DNA of 64,000 nucleotides from Peribacillus saganii (GCF_003429095.1 NZ_QVTE01000015.1:1-64000), one strand, 5' to 3'; counted from the stretch's first letter, positions 9,480 to 19,177 are shown. Numbers and translations: made by a program. The notes: generated by a model from the sequence alone, not told the origin.

Positions 9480-9928
9480 AAAATCGAGTGATATCTCGTT
9501 CATTACGAAAACAATAAATGTGCCAAGGTTTGATACAGAACTGGGCTGATGAGAGCATCTATATTTATACATATTTGATGTATACTATAGCTGCTCAATT
9601 TAGACTGCTTTAAATTCATAGTCGATATTAGCAAAGAAAAATGACTGCAAGTGCTTTAGCAGTCATTAATTGAGTCTCCTAATTATTTTCACATAAGGAT
9701 ATTATGTTTCTTCTTGCTACTGGGCATTTTACCCCCGTCATGTATTGTATATCCCCAATCCTGTTATACATGCTTTATTCAGTCACTTTATATGCCATTT
9801 AAAGTGACTGACCATGGTATACCCCGTTTATTCAGGTGAAAATATATATGTACCATCAATGTAGATGGTATCGTTCTTCAGTATTCTGGTCAAATCAGCA
9901 CGTTGAAATTTGTCCCAATTTTTGATGC
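9480..9928. other. Gene-free 449-base gap with three inverted repeats
   Basis: No open frame with a ribosome binding site was found. It holds a minus-direction terminator (9634-9668), a perfect 11-base inverted repeat CAGTCACTTTA / TAAAGTGACTG (9780-9790 and 9800-9810) without a T tract, and TACCATC / GATGGTA (9851-9870). Confidence 0.6.
9634..9668 (-). terminator. Terminator, minus direction
   Basis: AATGACTGC / GCAGTCATT stem followed on the minus strand by TTTTTCTTT. It lies 260 bases past the EamA gene and is the first convincing stop for that transcript. Confidence 0.65.
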
Positions 9929-10855
9929 TTAATTTGCTTGCTGAACTTCCGCTGGTAATGTGTTATGACTTCCTGTCCGAGAGCCTGGCTTATTCGATTT
10001 TTTTGAAGACATGTATACCCCTGTAAAAATAATCAGCAGGCCGATTATGATATTGGGTGTTATTTTTTCATCCAAAAGTACATAGCCCCAGACCATAGCA
10101 CTAGCCGGAATCAAGTATGTAACAGTAGAAGCCAGTTCGGGACTGCCTTTTTTATTGATATAAAAATAAATTAACTGGCCGATCCCCGAACCAAAGCATC
10201 CGAGTCCGATTACCGAAAAAATTGTCAGAGGTTCAAGCAGTGCTGCAGGCCTTACAGGTTCTGTAAGCATCATTCCAATGAATCCGATAACTGCCCCTGT
10301 CAGGAGTGTAAATACCGTTATAACCAGCACGCCTGTCCCGGCAAGATAACGCTTGGTAAGCTGTCCTGCCATTCCATAACTTATGGAAGCGATTAGCATC
10401 GTTCCAATTCCAATAAATTCCTTGCCAAATAATTGGCCGAATTGAAAATCCATCAGCACAAGTATGCCAATAAAGCCAACAAATATTCCGAGCCACTGCC
10501 GTCCCGTTAAGACATAAGAAAATATAATAAATCCAATAAGTCCCGTCCAGATCGGAGTTGTTGCATTAAGTATGGATGCGGTGGTACTGTTAATGGCCGT
10601 CTCGCTTAAAGATATTAAGCCCCAAGCGATACCGCAGTTAAAGATGCCAACGACAATTAAAGCCTTCCATGGCAGCTTCCAATCAATCTCCCGTCGCTTC
10701 CACCATAAAACAGGAAGCAGTACAGCAGATCCTGCCAGACAGCGAAGGAAAACAATTCCCCATACTCCCGCTGAAGGAAGCAGCCATTTCATAAATACAA
10801 AAGACAATCCCCAAATCATGCTTAAGCTGATTAAAGCCGCATATAAACGAAACAT
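9929..10855 (-). CDS. EamA/DMT family transporter
   Basis: A 308-residue protein with about ten membrane helices in two EamA repeats, typical of drug/metabolite exporters. The first repeat starts LISLSMIWGLSFVFMKWLL; the second ends in MVWGYVLLDEKITPNIIIGLLIIFTGVYM, a family-typical helix pair. The C-terminus is a polar tail. The substrate cannot be read from sequence. It is monocistronic, and a second, unrelated EamA gene lies at 56.0 kb. Confidence 0.88.
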   Translation of the reverse strand: MFRLYAALISLSMIWGLSFVFMKWLLPSAGVWGIVFLRCLAGSAVLLPVLWWKRREIDWKLPWKALIVVGIFNCGIAWGLISLSETAINSTTASILNATTPIWTGLIGFIIFSYVLTGRQWLGIFVGFIGILVLMDFQFGQLFGKEFIGIGTMLIASISYGMAGQLTKRYLAGTGVLVITVFTLLTGAVIGFIGMMLTEPVRPAALLEPLTIFSVIGLGCFGSGIGQLIYFYINKKGSPELASTVTYLIPASAMVWGYVLLDEKITPNIIIGLLIIFTGVYMSSKKSNKPGSRTGSHNTLPAEVQQAN

Positions 10856-11089
10856 CTTACTCCCCCTTTCAATCTCTTATTATGGCAGTTTTATTTAAGA
10901 ATTTCATTCAAAATCTTGCTCTTATATTTGATATGTATTTTTCCAATGGCATACCCAAATTCAACAAATATAAACATAAAAAGGATAGAAAACTAAAAAA
11001 TATGTCGAAATTCCCCTATTTTTATGAGAAAATACATTTAAAGCACATTTTCTAAAACTCTATGAAAAACCTGTAGAGGAGAAATAATT

Positions 11090-11248
11090 ATGATTGATAA
11101 AATGAAACTTATTCGCGTTTTAGAAAACCGTTTGACAGAAATTAATGGACTTGAGGATATATCATATAAAAATGCAGTTCTGGAGTTAGAAACAGTTTTA
11201 GAAGATATTAAGAATGGAAGCTTGAATATTCAAATCTGGGAAGACTGA
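11090..11248 (+). CDS. Small protein, 52 residues, unknown function
   Basis: The frame begins ATG ATT GAT AAA ATG behind GTAGAGGAG and ends with TGA at 11246-11248. The product is acidic and predicted helical (MIDKMKLIRVLENRLTEING... ending NIQIWED). Its size and paired helices recall Spo0E-like phosphatases, but their SQELD signature is absent, so I do not assign it. It falls below usual length cut-offs. Confidence 0.55.
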   Translation: MIDKMKLIRVLENRLTEINGLEDISYKNAVLELETVLEDIKNGSLNIQIWED

Positions 11249-11384
11249 GGTTTCCTGTTAAAATTTAGAGAATGAAAATGGGCTTTTAGGCTAATTGATT
11301 ACTTCAATTATCCGCCATAGTTTGTTTCCAATGTATGAATTTTCCTTTTTTGTAAAAACTAAAATGAAAAAGGAGGTTCAGACA

Positions 11385-11840
11385 TTGAAAAATATAACTA
11401 TTATTACAATTAAATTTATTACTTGTATAGCTGCGTTTGCTATTGCACTTGATTTGTTTTTTGATGCGACCATAGCTGATATTGTTTCCTTTAGTGCTGT
11501 CGTCACAATAATCTCTTATTTTGTCGTTGACCGGTTTATCCTGCCCCATTTTGGCAATACAACCGCTACAATGATGGATTTTCTGATTACGTACCTTAGT
11601 GTTTGGATTTTTGGAAGCGTGCTGCTTGATAGCTATTTGCAAATCGGCTGGGGAAGTATTATCGCAGCCACAATTGTAACTGCTGTTGAAGTTTTTGTGC
11701 ATCGATATCTACAAAGCCAGGATACTGAGGGACAAGCCAGCGATAGACAACAAAGGGTTACAAGCCCGCAGCTGGCCTATGGAACAGAAATGGCAGAAGA
11801 AATGACCATAAGAGACGAGGATCAATTGCCGAAAATATAA
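11385..11840 (+). CDS. YndM-like (DUF2512) membrane protein, copy 1
   Basis: A 151-residue protein with four membrane helices in the first 110 residues and a polar tail. The family segment VVDRFILPHFGNTTATMMDFLITYLSVWIFG fits YndM/DUF2512, a Bacillus family of unknown role often tied to sporulation. The open frame extends upstream, but AAAAAGGAGG with a TTG at 11385 eight bases on is the clear start. A paralogue lies at 19.3 kb. A strong terminator follows. Confidence 0.82.
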   Translation: MKNITIITIKFITCIAAFAIALDLFFDATIADIVSFSAVVTIISYFVVDRFILPHFGNTTATMMDFLITYLSVWIFGSVLLDSYLQIGWGSIIAATIVTAVEVFVHRYLQSQDTEGQASDRQQRVTSPQLAYGTEMAEEMTIRDEDQLPKI

Positions 11841-11860
11841 TCGGTCATAAGGTAACTTGA

Positions 11861-11887
11861 AAAACCCCTGCAATGCAGGGGTTTTTT
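11861..11887 (+). terminator. Terminator after yndM copy 1
   Basis: AAAACCCCTGC / GCAGGGGTTTT hairpin with a three-base loop and a run of T residues. Confidence 0.92.
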
Positions 11888-11962
11888 CAAAGGTTTAAGT
11901 AAAGATTAAGTTGTAGTGAAGCACCGAATAAGGACACCGGATTTTTAAAGTGAGGGTTGTTG

Positions 11963-12619
11963 GTGAAAAAATGGCTTATCCTTATAATGTACTTATTGGT
12001 TATCTTGATTGGCTTCTTCAATAAGGAGCATATTTGGCAATGGATCCAAGATGATGGAAAAGCGCATCTTCCTCTCATGTTCCTATTCTCGGCTATTATT
12101 GCCACAATCCCTGTAATACCCTTTACCTTTTTTTCCGTTATTATGGGTGCTAAATATGGCTGGCTGCAAGGTTCTTTTATTATTTGGTTTGGCGGTCTTA
12201 TCAGCTGTACCATTTACTTTCTGCTTGCACGGTACCTATTGACGGATTTTTTGAAGGTCTATGTAAGAAGGTTTAAGCATATAGAAAAATTCCAGCGAAT
12301 GATAGAGAAAAATGCTTTTGCAGCAGTTTTTTTGGCCAGAATCATCCCCATTATTCCTCCTCCCGTTGTAAATATTTATTCAGGTGTGACAGCAATTGCT
12401 TTTCTAACCTATTTAACTGCAACGGCATTAGGAAAAATACCTCCTGCCTTTTTTGTCGCCTATACCGGAGGACATATAATGACATCTTGGTCCAAATTAT
12501 TTATAGTTGCCCTCTTTTACTTCATTTTTGTTATCTGTATTTTATATTTTTATAAAAAATGGTTTGCAGAAAAGAGTTCCCCTGTCCCCTCTTATACACC
12601 AACAAGATCTGATGACTAA
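11963..12619 (+). CDS. TVP38/TMEM64 (VTT/DedA superfamily) membrane protein
   Basis: About 218 residues with five to six membrane segments. The conserved VTT core is present: PVIPFTFFSVIMGAKYGWLQG and, after a basic cytoplasmic loop, FLARIIPIIPPPVVNIYSGVTAI. Homologues such as YtxB/YdjZ belong to the group that includes phospholipid scramblases and undecaprenyl-phosphate flippases; the exact role is unknown. GAGG seven bases upstream favours the GTG at 11963 over the TTG codons just before it. Confidence 0.85.
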   Translation: MKKWLILIMYLLVILIGFFNKEHIWQWIQDDGKAHLPLMFLFSAIIATIPVIPFTFFSVIMGAKYGWLQGSFIIWFGGLISCTIYFLLARYLLTDFLKVYVRRFKHIEKFQRMIEKNAFAAVFLARIIPIIPPPVVNIYSGVTAIAFLTYLTATALGKIPPAFFVAYTGGHIMTSWSKLFIVALFYFIFVICILYFYKKWFAEKSSPVPSYTPTRSDD

Positions 12620-12721
12620 GGACTCTTCCACTTTTTCCTCCTGAGCAATCGACATTTAAGGTGGAAAAAAGGAGGTATCCCACTTTCTTTGGCGAATCAA
12701 AGCTTGTTTTGTCAAGCGCAA

Positions 12722-12748
12722 AGGAATTCCCCTATTACAAGGAGAAAT
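12722..12748 (+). promoter_or_regulatory. Possible sigmaH promoter of racA
   Basis: AGGAATT (12722-12728) lies 12 bases from GGAGAAAT (12741-12748). This resembles the sigmaH pattern AGGAWWT-N12-RnnGAAT, with the -10 imperfect. racA is sigmaH-dependent in B. subtilis, which makes the site plausible. Confidence 0.35.
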
Positions 12749-12773
12749 CTTCTTTCAAAAAGGAGGGATGAAA

Positions 12774-13295
12774 ATGGACACAAAATATGCGGCAAAAATA
12801 TTGGGCGTATCAACAAGCACTGTTCAAAGGTGGGTTAAACATTTTGCATTGCCTCTGGATCGCAATGAATTAGGACATTATATTTTCACTGAAGAAAGTA
12901 TCGAAGTTCTTAGGCAAATCAAGACTCAAATTCAGCAAGGAGTCCTTCTGGCTGATCTGAAGCTTCCGAATAATTTGATTCAAAAGCAATCAGCTAATCC
13001 AGTGAATGCAATCCATCAAATGGAACACTTACAGAATCAAATCACTCAGCTGGAAAACAACCTGAACCAAAAAGCGGATTCAGTGGTTTCCTATCAGCTT
13101 CTGCTGCACCGGCAAGAGATTGAGGAATTGCACGAACAAGTTAAGATGCTGTCTAAAAAGATAGCTGAACTTGAGTTAAAGCAAAAACTTACGAAAAAGA
13201 GCCATTTGATTGACCCTCCCCTTCCATATGATCAAACTTCAGTAAGAAAGAAAAATAAAAAAAGAAATATTATTGGAATGCTCTTCGGGTTTTAA
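12774..13295 (+). CDS. racA: Chromosome-anchoring protein RacA
   Basis: A 173-residue protein that anchors the origin region to the cell pole early in sporulation through DivIVA. It has an N-terminal MerR-like winged helix (YAAKILGVSTSTVQRWVKHFALPLDRNELGHYIF), a long coiled coil around 75-140 and a basic C-terminal tail (VRKKNKKRN) for DNA or membrane contact, as in B. subtilis RacA (about 184 residues). AAGGAGGG favours the ATG at 12774. A terminator follows. Confidence 0.9.
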   Translation: MDTKYAAKILGVSTSTVQRWVKHFALPLDRNELGHYIFTEESIEVLRQIKTQIQQGVLLADLKLPNNLIQKQSANPVNAIHQMEHLQNQITQLENNLNQKADSVVSYQLLLHRQEIEELHEQVKMLSKKIAELELKQKLTKKSHLIDPPLPYDQTSVRKKNKKRNIIGMLFGF

Positions 13296-13297
13296 TG

Positions 13298-13338
13298 ACA
13301 CGGCAAATCAAGGGTTTGCTGTGTTGTTTATTTTTTTC
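13298..13338 (+). terminator. Terminator after racA
   Basis: ACACGGCAAA / TTTGCTGTGT stem (one G-T pair), then TGTTTATTTTTTTC. Confidence 0.85.
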
Positions 13339-13503
13339 TTCGTTGGTATTCCACATGTATTTTTCTTTTTTGGAAAATAATAGTTTGCAGTTAAAAAAAT
13401 GAAAAGAGCTTTTTTCTATCCTTACTTTTAATCATTGAATTATCTGAAATTTTCACCTATAATTCACAATAGGTGTAAAATTCAGAAACAAGGGGGAAAT
13501 TAT

Positions 13504-14967
13504 TTGGAGAACTTTATTAACAGTTTAAATGATATTTTCTGGAGTACAACAGGTATCTACATCATCATGGGTATCGGATTGATTTTTTCCATTTTAACCC
13601 GGTTTTTGCAAATCAGACATTTTAAAGATATGATCCTTTTAATGTTCAATGGGAAAAGTTCTGACGCGGGCGTTTCATCTTTCCAGGCATTATCTATTGC
13701 TTTATCCGGCCGTGTAGGAACAGGAAACATTGCAGGGGTTGCTACAGCAATTGCCATGGGAGGCCCAGGGGCTGTGTTCTGGATGTGGCTTATGGCATTT
13801 ATCGGTGCAAGCACCGCTTTTATTGAAGCAACACTGGCACAGATTTATAAAGTAAAGCATGAAGGCGAATATCGCGGCGGTCCTGCTTTCTACATTGAAA
13901 AAGGGCTTGGGAAAAAGTGGTTTGCAGTCATTTTCGCAGTTTCGACCATTCTTGCATTGGCAGTTTTAATGCCAGGTATCCAGTCAAACTCAATCGCTGG
14001 GGGATTGGACAATGCATTTGGCATTAGCCCTGTTATATCAGGTATTGTTATCATTGTTGCATTAGGACTAATCATCTTTGGCGGTGTTAGGCGGATTGCA
14101 ACAGTAGCCCAGTACGTTGTACCTTTTATGGCGCTTGGTTATATCCTTGTTTCTCTAATAATCATGGCGATCAATATTACAGAATTACCTGCCGTTTTTG
14201 CTTTGATTTTTAAGAGTGCATTTGCCGTAGATTCTGTCTTTGGCGGATTAGTGGGAAGTGCTATCATTTGGGGAGTTAAACGCGGTATTTATTCAAATGA
14301 AGCAGGACAGGGTTCCGCTCCGCATGCGGCAGCAGCAGCTGAGGTTTCTCATCCTGTTAAACAAGGTCTTGTTCAAGCGTTTTCTATTTATATTGATACA
14401 CTGATGGTTTGCTCTGCGACCGCATTTATGATTCTCTTTACAGGCGCATATAATACTTTTAACACTGATGGTAAAACTTTCTTAGTAGAAAATCTGCCTA
14501 AGGTTGCACCTGGCCCTGGATTTACACAGAACGCGGTAGAAACAGTGATTCCAGGTTTTGGGGCAGGCTTCGTTGCAATTGCCCTTTTATTCTTCGCATT
14601 TACAACAATCATGGCTTACTATTACATGGCTGAAACGAATGTTAAATACTTAATGCGAAACAAAGATAGCAGATGGGCTACCCACCTATTAAAGCTTATC
14701 ATAATGGCATCTACTTTCTATGGTGCTGTAAAAACGGCTGAATTCGCATGGGCAATGGGTGACGCAGGACTTGGACTTATGCTTTGGGTCAATTTAATTG
14801 CCATTCTCCTCCTGGCTAAACCTGCATTGATTGCACTAAAGGACTATGAAGCACAAAAAAAGCAAGGTTTGGATCCGGTATTTAACTCGAAGAAGCTGGG
14901 CATTAAGAATGCTGATTTCTGGGAAAAAGAATATAACGTTGATCAAGGAAAAGACCGCGTTTCCTAA
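13504..14967 (+). CDS. Sodium:alanine symporter family protein (AGCS)
   Basis: A 487-residue permease with about eleven membrane helices that imports alanine, glycine or glutamine with Na+ or H+. Family signatures are SGRVGTGNIAGVATAIAMGGPGAVFWMW near residue 75, GVKRGIYSNEAGQGSAPHAAAAAE near 265 and FTTIMAYYYMAETN near 375. GGGGG seven bases before the TTG at 13504 sets the start; the frame upstream of it is not coding. It is monocistronic with a strong terminator. No glycine riboswitch was seen in its leader. Confidence 0.93.
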   Translation: MENFINSLNDIFWSTTGIYIIMGIGLIFSILTRFLQIRHFKDMILLMFNGKSSDAGVSSFQALSIALSGRVGTGNIAGVATAIAMGGPGAVFWMWLMAFIGASTAFIEATLAQIYKVKHEGEYRGGPAFYIEKGLGKKWFAVIFAVSTILALAVLMPGIQSNSIAGGLDNAFGISPVISGIVIIVALGLIIFGGVRRIATVAQYVVPFMALGYILVSLIIMAINITELPAVFALIFKSAFAVDSVFGGLVGSAIIWGVKRGIYSNEAGQGSAPHAAAAAEVSHPVKQGLVQAFSIYIDTLMVCSATAFMILFTGAYNTFNTDGKTFLVENLPKVAPGPGFTQNAVETVIPGFGAGFVAIALLFFAFTTIMAYYYMAETNVKYLMRNKDSRWATHLLKLIIMASTFYGAVKTAEFAWAMGDAGLGLMLWVNLIAILLLAKPALIALKDYEAQKKQGLDPVFNSKKLGIKNADFWEKEYNVDQGKDRVS

Positions 14968-14988
14968 ACTTTTATGATAGTAAACTGG

Positions 14989-15033
14989 CAAAACCCCTGT
15001 TTCCAAATCTTTTTGATGGAAACAGGGGTTTTT
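14989..15033 (+). terminator. Terminator after the AGCS symporter
   Basis: AAACCCCTGTTTCCA / TGGAAACAGGGGTTT hairpin, then a long T run. Confidence 0.93.
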
Positions 15034-15112
15034 ATTTTTAGCATTGCGGTATACTGCCCCCATAATTTTTTATCACTTGAATTCTATTGAACTGTTATTG
15101 TTTGATATTTTT

Positions 15113-15835
15113 CTACACAAGAACTACCTTGTCACCCGCATGTATGTCTCCTGCTTTAATCACGGAAGCATATACCCCGAAATAATTATCTCTTTCTAAT
15201 GCAACGGTTCTCAGCAAAGACATATCTTTTTTTGCATCACCCGGATTAACAGTTATGATCATGCAGCGTTCACACCGCCTTTTTAACTGTATTTCCACCT
15301 CTGAACCAATTTTCATTGACTTGCCGATCCATGTTTCCTCAATATACGGAATTTTATCGATCAAATCTATATACAAATTTGGGCGGAACCGGCGGTAATC
15401 CAGCTCCTCTCCATACATCTCGCCTATTTTCCGGATGGATGCATCCGTTATCAGTAAAATATGTTCTTCCTCTATTGCCCCTATTGGTACATGGGAAGGT
15501 GTAAAGGAGACCGATGTAATCTGCCGATTGATTTTTCGTTCCACTTCCTTAATCAATCGTTGATCACTCCAGTGCAAAACCATTCCTTCAGGTGTAGTCA
15601 CTTCGATCTCCGGATATTGTGTCATTGTTTCTGGGCCGATAAACCTTGCCTTATAACGTACCATATCAGAATATTGAGTGATCGTTAAAAACTTGCCGTG
15701 CCTTGTTTCATCCAAAAGAGCATGGCTCCTGTCGCCATAAAGACCATAATCCATCACCTTTGTTTTATGAATGCTTTCTCCACGAAACGATTTTACTGGA
15801 TAACGAATAATTTCTTTTATAAAGCCGAGTTCCAT
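15113..15835 (-). CDS. MOSC domain-containing protein
   Basis: A 240-residue protein with an N-terminal MOSC_N beta-barrel (IIRYPVKSFRGESI, GLYGDRSHALLD) and a C-terminal MOSC domain that holds CERCMIITVNP, where the cysteines are candidates for the molybdenum- or sulfur-binding residue. Relatives (YcbX, mARC, YiiM) use molybdenum cofactor to reduce N-hydroxylated compounds. It is soluble and monocistronic. The island at 24-55 kb also needs molybdenum cofactor, but nothing links this gene to it. Confidence 0.88.
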   Translation of the reverse strand: MELGFIKEIIRYPVKSFRGESIHKTKVMDYGLYGDRSHALLDETRHGKFLTITQYSDMVRYKARFIGPETMTQYPEIEVTTPEGMVLHWSDQRLIKEVERKINRQITSVSFTPSHVPIGAIEEEHILLITDASIRKIGEMYGEELDYRRFRPNLYIDLIDKIPYIEETWIGKSMKIGSEVEIQLKRRCERCMIITVNPGDAKKDMSLLRTVALERDNYFGVYASVIKAGDIHAGDKVVLV

Positions 15836-16039
15836 TCAGAGCCCTCCTTTTACCCGCTGTCTGTACGACAATAAAGCTGCTGTGGTGTTTTCAGAAACAA
15901 ATATTCCAAAGGCCTTTGCTATGTATACATTTATCAACAGTAAGTACCTGCTATACAGGATATTGTTAATACATATTCTTTTCCTGCTGTTCTATAATAA
16001 ATTTTAAACCAGCATGAGCCGAATTGAAAGAATGGATGT

Positions 16040-16345
16040 TTCTATTTAACTCCCCCCACCATGGCTAATTCGGGAGTGATTCCGACAAGAATACACTTAT
16101 ACTTTTTTGGAAAGTCTTTTACAAACCTTAGACTTGAATAGACAGCAATAGTCCGAGCAGCTAACACGATTATGATTGCCAAGCCGATTATACCCCATTT
16201 ATCTGAGTGATGAATGTTCTTTATTTTCAAGACCAATCATCAAAAATATCAATGAGTTGGCAATTAATGTAATTACCTTAATAGAAATAGCCAGCAATAC
16301 TAATATCTGGATAAACATCTCATTAAAAGCATGAAAAAGATTTCT
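16040..16345 (-). pseudogene. Remnant of a CPA1 Na+/H+ antiporter
   Basis: Reading the minus strand, one frame gives KVITLIANSLIFLMIGLEN and a shifted frame gives WGIIGLAIIIVLAARTIAVY followed by FPKKYKCILVG. Joined, these match the order of helices in CPA1 (NhaP-type) antiporters: LANSLLFLLIG, then ARxxAVY, then the PKKW...LVWGGLRGA region, here decayed to LVGITPELAMVGG. There is at least one frameshift, and both ends of the gene are missing. A 64-codon frame (16042-16236) covers only the second half and is not a gene. Confidence 0.6.
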
Positions 16346-16539
16346 CTCCCTTTTTTGTTATCCTTTAATAGTCTCTAAAACTTAGAAAGATGGTCTATTG
16401 TAATGTACCCAAAATAAGTATTTAAAAAATGAATATTTTAAACAAATTTGTTCTCCTTAAATTTTAGAAATATGACATAAAAGGGAGAAATGAAGTGGGA
16501 ATTATTATAAAATAGTCATAAATCTTTATCCTGCAGGAA

Positions 16540-17685
16540 GTGGTGAATCAATTGGAGTCGTCGTTTGAACAAAAATCATATGTCCAGGAACTTTTCAAAC
16601 TCTTGGAAGAGCAGCAGACTGCTTTTTTGGAAGAATGGCTAGTAAGAATCAATATCGATGAAAATGATCCGCATAAAGATAAAATCCTTGATAATGGAAT
16701 CATGATGTATAATATCATTAAGAATGCGATTAACGGACCGATATCGGAAACCGACATTAAAACGCTGGCTTATAAAGTTGCAATGGAACGTCTTGAATCG
16801 GGAATTAATATCGGAGATTTTGTGTATAACGTAAACGTCGGCAGAAGCATCATTGTCGATAAATTCTTTGAGTGTGAACTTCCTGCGCATGTTTTAAAGC
16901 CGGCTATTGATAGGATTAATACGTATTTTAATCAATTCTGCTATCATGCCGTAACTGAATATATTAATAGGAAAAACTTGGAGTTAAATGAAAAGACACA
17001 TTTTATCAGTGAGAACCATAAGGATAAATTAGCTGTCCTTGGACAAATCTCTTCCAGCTTTGTCCATGAATTTCGCAATCCTTTAACCGCTGTAATGGGT
17101 TTTACAAAAATATTGAAACAAGAACATCCGGAGCTTATGTATTTGGATATTATCGAGCATGAATTAAATCAGCTTAATTTTAGAATTGCGCAGTTTCTAC
17201 ATACTTCTAAGGTAGAGATCGATGAGCAAAGACGTGAAAATGTCATTTTGATTGATATTTTTCGCAATTTGCAGGAGCTCATATACCCAAGTATCGTCGA
17301 CTCCCAAATTAATGTAGTCACTGACATTGGGGACGATTTGGTTATCTCAGCACATAAGGACGAACTGAAGCAAGTTTTTCTAAATCTGATTATGAACTCT
17401 ATCGATGCCTTAAAGCAGCAGGAAAAATCAAGAAATTTGATTATCTCTTGTCAATACGAAAGTGACGTATTAAACATTAGTATTTCCAATAATGGACCGG
17501 CCATAGCACCGGATTATAAAAAAACCATTTTTGAACCTTTTTTCACCACCAAAGAGCTTGGAACAGGTATCGGCCTCTTTGTATGCAAGAAAATCATTGA
17601 AAAACATGGCGGTTCAATTACTTGTGAATCAGGTGAGTACTTAACAACATTTAGCGTGCTTTTACCAAGGAATTCCAACGAGTGA
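16540..17685 (+). CDS. Soluble sensor histidine kinase (sporulation-kinase-like)
   Basis: About 381 residues without membrane helices. Residues 1-150 form an all-helical sensor of the type found in cytosolic Bacillus sporulation kinases and RsbR-like proteins. The HisKA domain carries the phosphorylated histidine in SSSFVHEFRNPLTAV (His176). The HATPase domain has the N box NLIMNSIDAL and the G boxes SNNGPAI and GTGIGLFVC. No response regulator is adjacent, as for orphan Kin proteins that feed Spo0F. The start is uncertain: GTG at 16540 or 16543, or TTG at 16552, which is better spaced from GTGGTGA. Confidence 0.87.
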   Translation: MVNQLESSFEQKSYVQELFKLLEEQQTAFLEEWLVRINIDENDPHKDKILDNGIMMYNIIKNAINGPISETDIKTLAYKVAMERLESGINIGDFVYNVNVGRSIIVDKFFECELPAHVLKPAIDRINTYFNQFCYHAVTEYINRKNLELNEKTHFISENHKDKLAVLGQISSSFVHEFRNPLTAVMGFTKILKQEHPELMYLDIIEHELNQLNFRIAQFLHTSKVEIDEQRRENVILIDIFRNLQELIYPSIVDSQINVVTDIGDDLVISAHKDELKQVFLNLIMNSIDALKQQEKSRNLIISCQYESDVLNISISNNGPAIAPDYKKTIFEPFFTTKELGTGIGLFVCKKIIEKHGGSITCESGEYLTTFSVLLPRNSNE

Positions 17686-17834
17686 TACTCAGTTAATAAA
17701 TAGCGAGTAATTAGTAATACTATTTGTCGTAAAAAGCATAAGAAAAAATCACGTTCAGCAGTGGATTTAGATGTATAGTGGATTATTGAAAATGTCTTGT
17801 TCAAGCGCTCTCTAATTTCCTGTTAAAATAAAGC

Positions 17835-17871
17835 AAAAAACTCCACATTTCAAAAAAATGTGGAGTTTTTT
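17835..17871. terminator. Bidirectional terminator between the kinase and fabF
   Basis: AAAAACTCCACATTT / AAATGTGGAGTTTTT hairpin with T runs in both directions, serving the two convergent genes. Confidence 0.9.
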
Positions 17872-17873
17872 TA

Positions 17874-19109
17874 TTATATTTTCTTAAAAATCAGTGAAGC
17901 ATTATGGCCGCCAAATCCTAACGAGTTTGACAATACAGCCTTTAGATCAGCTTTGCGTGCCCTATTTGGTACATAATCGAGATCCAGTTCTTCATCGGGA
18001 ATATCATAATTAATCGTTGGCGGCATTATGCCTTCTTGCAACGCCAATAATGAAAAAATTGCTTCAATTGCCCCGGCAGCACCAAGAGTATGCCCCGTCA
18101 TTGATTTAGTAGAACTGACAAACAATTCGTAAGCATGCCTGCCAAACACTTGTTTAATCGCTAATGTTTCATTTAGGTCATTGTATGGTGTTGATGTCCC
18201 ATGAGCATTGATATAGTTAATTTCTTCCGGTTCTATGCCAGAGTCCTTTAATGCGAGCCTCATTGCCCGCTGGGCTCCTTCGCCTTCCGGTGCAGGTGAA
18301 GTAATATGAAATGCGTCAGCCGTTGCTCCATAACCGGCCAGTTCACCGTAAATTTTTGCTCCTCGCGAAAGGGCATGTTCCAGTTCTTCCAGGATTACGA
18401 TTCCTGCTCCCTCGGCAATGACAAAACCATCCCTATTCCTCGTAAATGGACGGCTTGCCGTTTGTGGGTCTGGGTTGGTAGACAATGCTGTCATGTTTGC
18501 GAATCCGGCAACGCTCATTTCTGTAATGGAGGCTTCTGTCCCTCCTGCTACCACCATATCCACTTCTCCATTTTGAATCACACGGAAAGCATCGCCAATG
18601 CTATTGGCCCCGGATGCACAGGCAGTGACTGAGCAATTGTTGATGCCCTTCGCCCCTAATTCAATCGATACACGCCCTGCTGCCATGTCAGGAATGAACA
18701 TTGGAATTGTGAATGGGTTAACTCTCTTTGGCCCTCTTGCCATGAAGCGCTTATGCTGCTCTTCAAATTCTCCCAGCCCTCCAATGCCGGATCCGATCCA
18801 AACGCCTACCCGTTCAGGAGCAATATCTTCTCCGATTTTCACTCCAGCATCTTCAGCTGCCATCTTGCTGGCGGCTACTGCGAACTGAGTAAACCGCCCC
18901 ATTCTTCGTGCTTCTTTACCATCCATAAATTGTTCCGGTTCAAAATCTTTTACTTCCCCTGCTACTTTCACAATAAATTGTTCAGGATCAACTCGTGTCA
19001 TTACTGCGATGCCTGAGATACCAGCTTTAATTTTTTCCCAAGCCGAAAACGCATCATTTCCTAAAGGAGTAACTGCCCCAATCCCTGTAATTACGACTCG
19101 TTTTTTCAT
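17874..19109 (-). CDS. fabF: 3-oxoacyl-ACP synthase II (FabF)
   Basis: A 411-residue thiolase-fold enzyme that condenses malonyl-ACP with acyl-ACP in fatty-acid elongation. The catalytic triad is complete: Cys164 in [10 protein letters not shown], His303 in [11 protein letters not shown] and His340 in [12 protein letters not shown]. Length is standard. In B. subtilis fabF follows fabHA; here it stands alone, with no fabH upstream, behind its own promoter and a FapR-like operator. It may therefore be a second fabF copy, or the operon may have been split. Confidence 0.95.
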   Translation of the reverse strand: MKKRVVITGIGAVTPLGNDAFSAWEKIKAGISGIAVMTRVDPEQFIVKVAGEVKDFEPEQFMDGKEARRMGRFTQFAVAASKMAAEDAGVKIGEDIAPERVGVWIGSGIGGLGEFEEQHKRFMARGPKRVNPFTIPMFIPDMAAGRVSIELGAKGINNCSVTACASGANSIGDAFRVIQNGEVDMVVAGGTEASITEMSVAGFANMTALSTNPDPQTASRPFTRNRDGFVIAEGAGIVILEELEHALSRGAKIYGELAGYGATADAFHITSPAPEGEGAQRAMRLALKDSGIEPEEINYINAHGTSTPYNDLNETLAIKQVFGRHAYELFVSSTKSMTGHTLGAAGAIEAIFSLLALQEGIMPPTINYDIPDEELDLDYVPNRARKADLKAVLSNSLGFGGHNASLIFKKI

Positions 19110-19144
19110 TTTTTATCTCCCTCATATATGTAGCAATATATTTT

Positions 19145-19162
19145 TTAAGTACTAGGTCTTAA
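19145..19162. promoter_or_regulatory. FapR-type operator upstream of fabF
   Basis: TTAAGTACTAGGTCTTAA is nearly palindromic (TTAAG/CTTAA arms) and resembles the FapR consensus TTAGTACCTAGTCTTAA of Firmicute lipid-synthesis genes as I recall it. It lies just downstream of the fabF -10 box, where a bound repressor would block initiation. Binding should be relieved by malonyl-CoA. Confidence 0.72.
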
Positions 19163-19177
19163 TAGCTCCTATTAGTT

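Noticed and set aside
12620..12700. Hairpin from CCACTTTTTCCTCC and GGTGGAAAAAAGGAGG
   Set aside because: The two segments are not reverse complements in order and do not pair.
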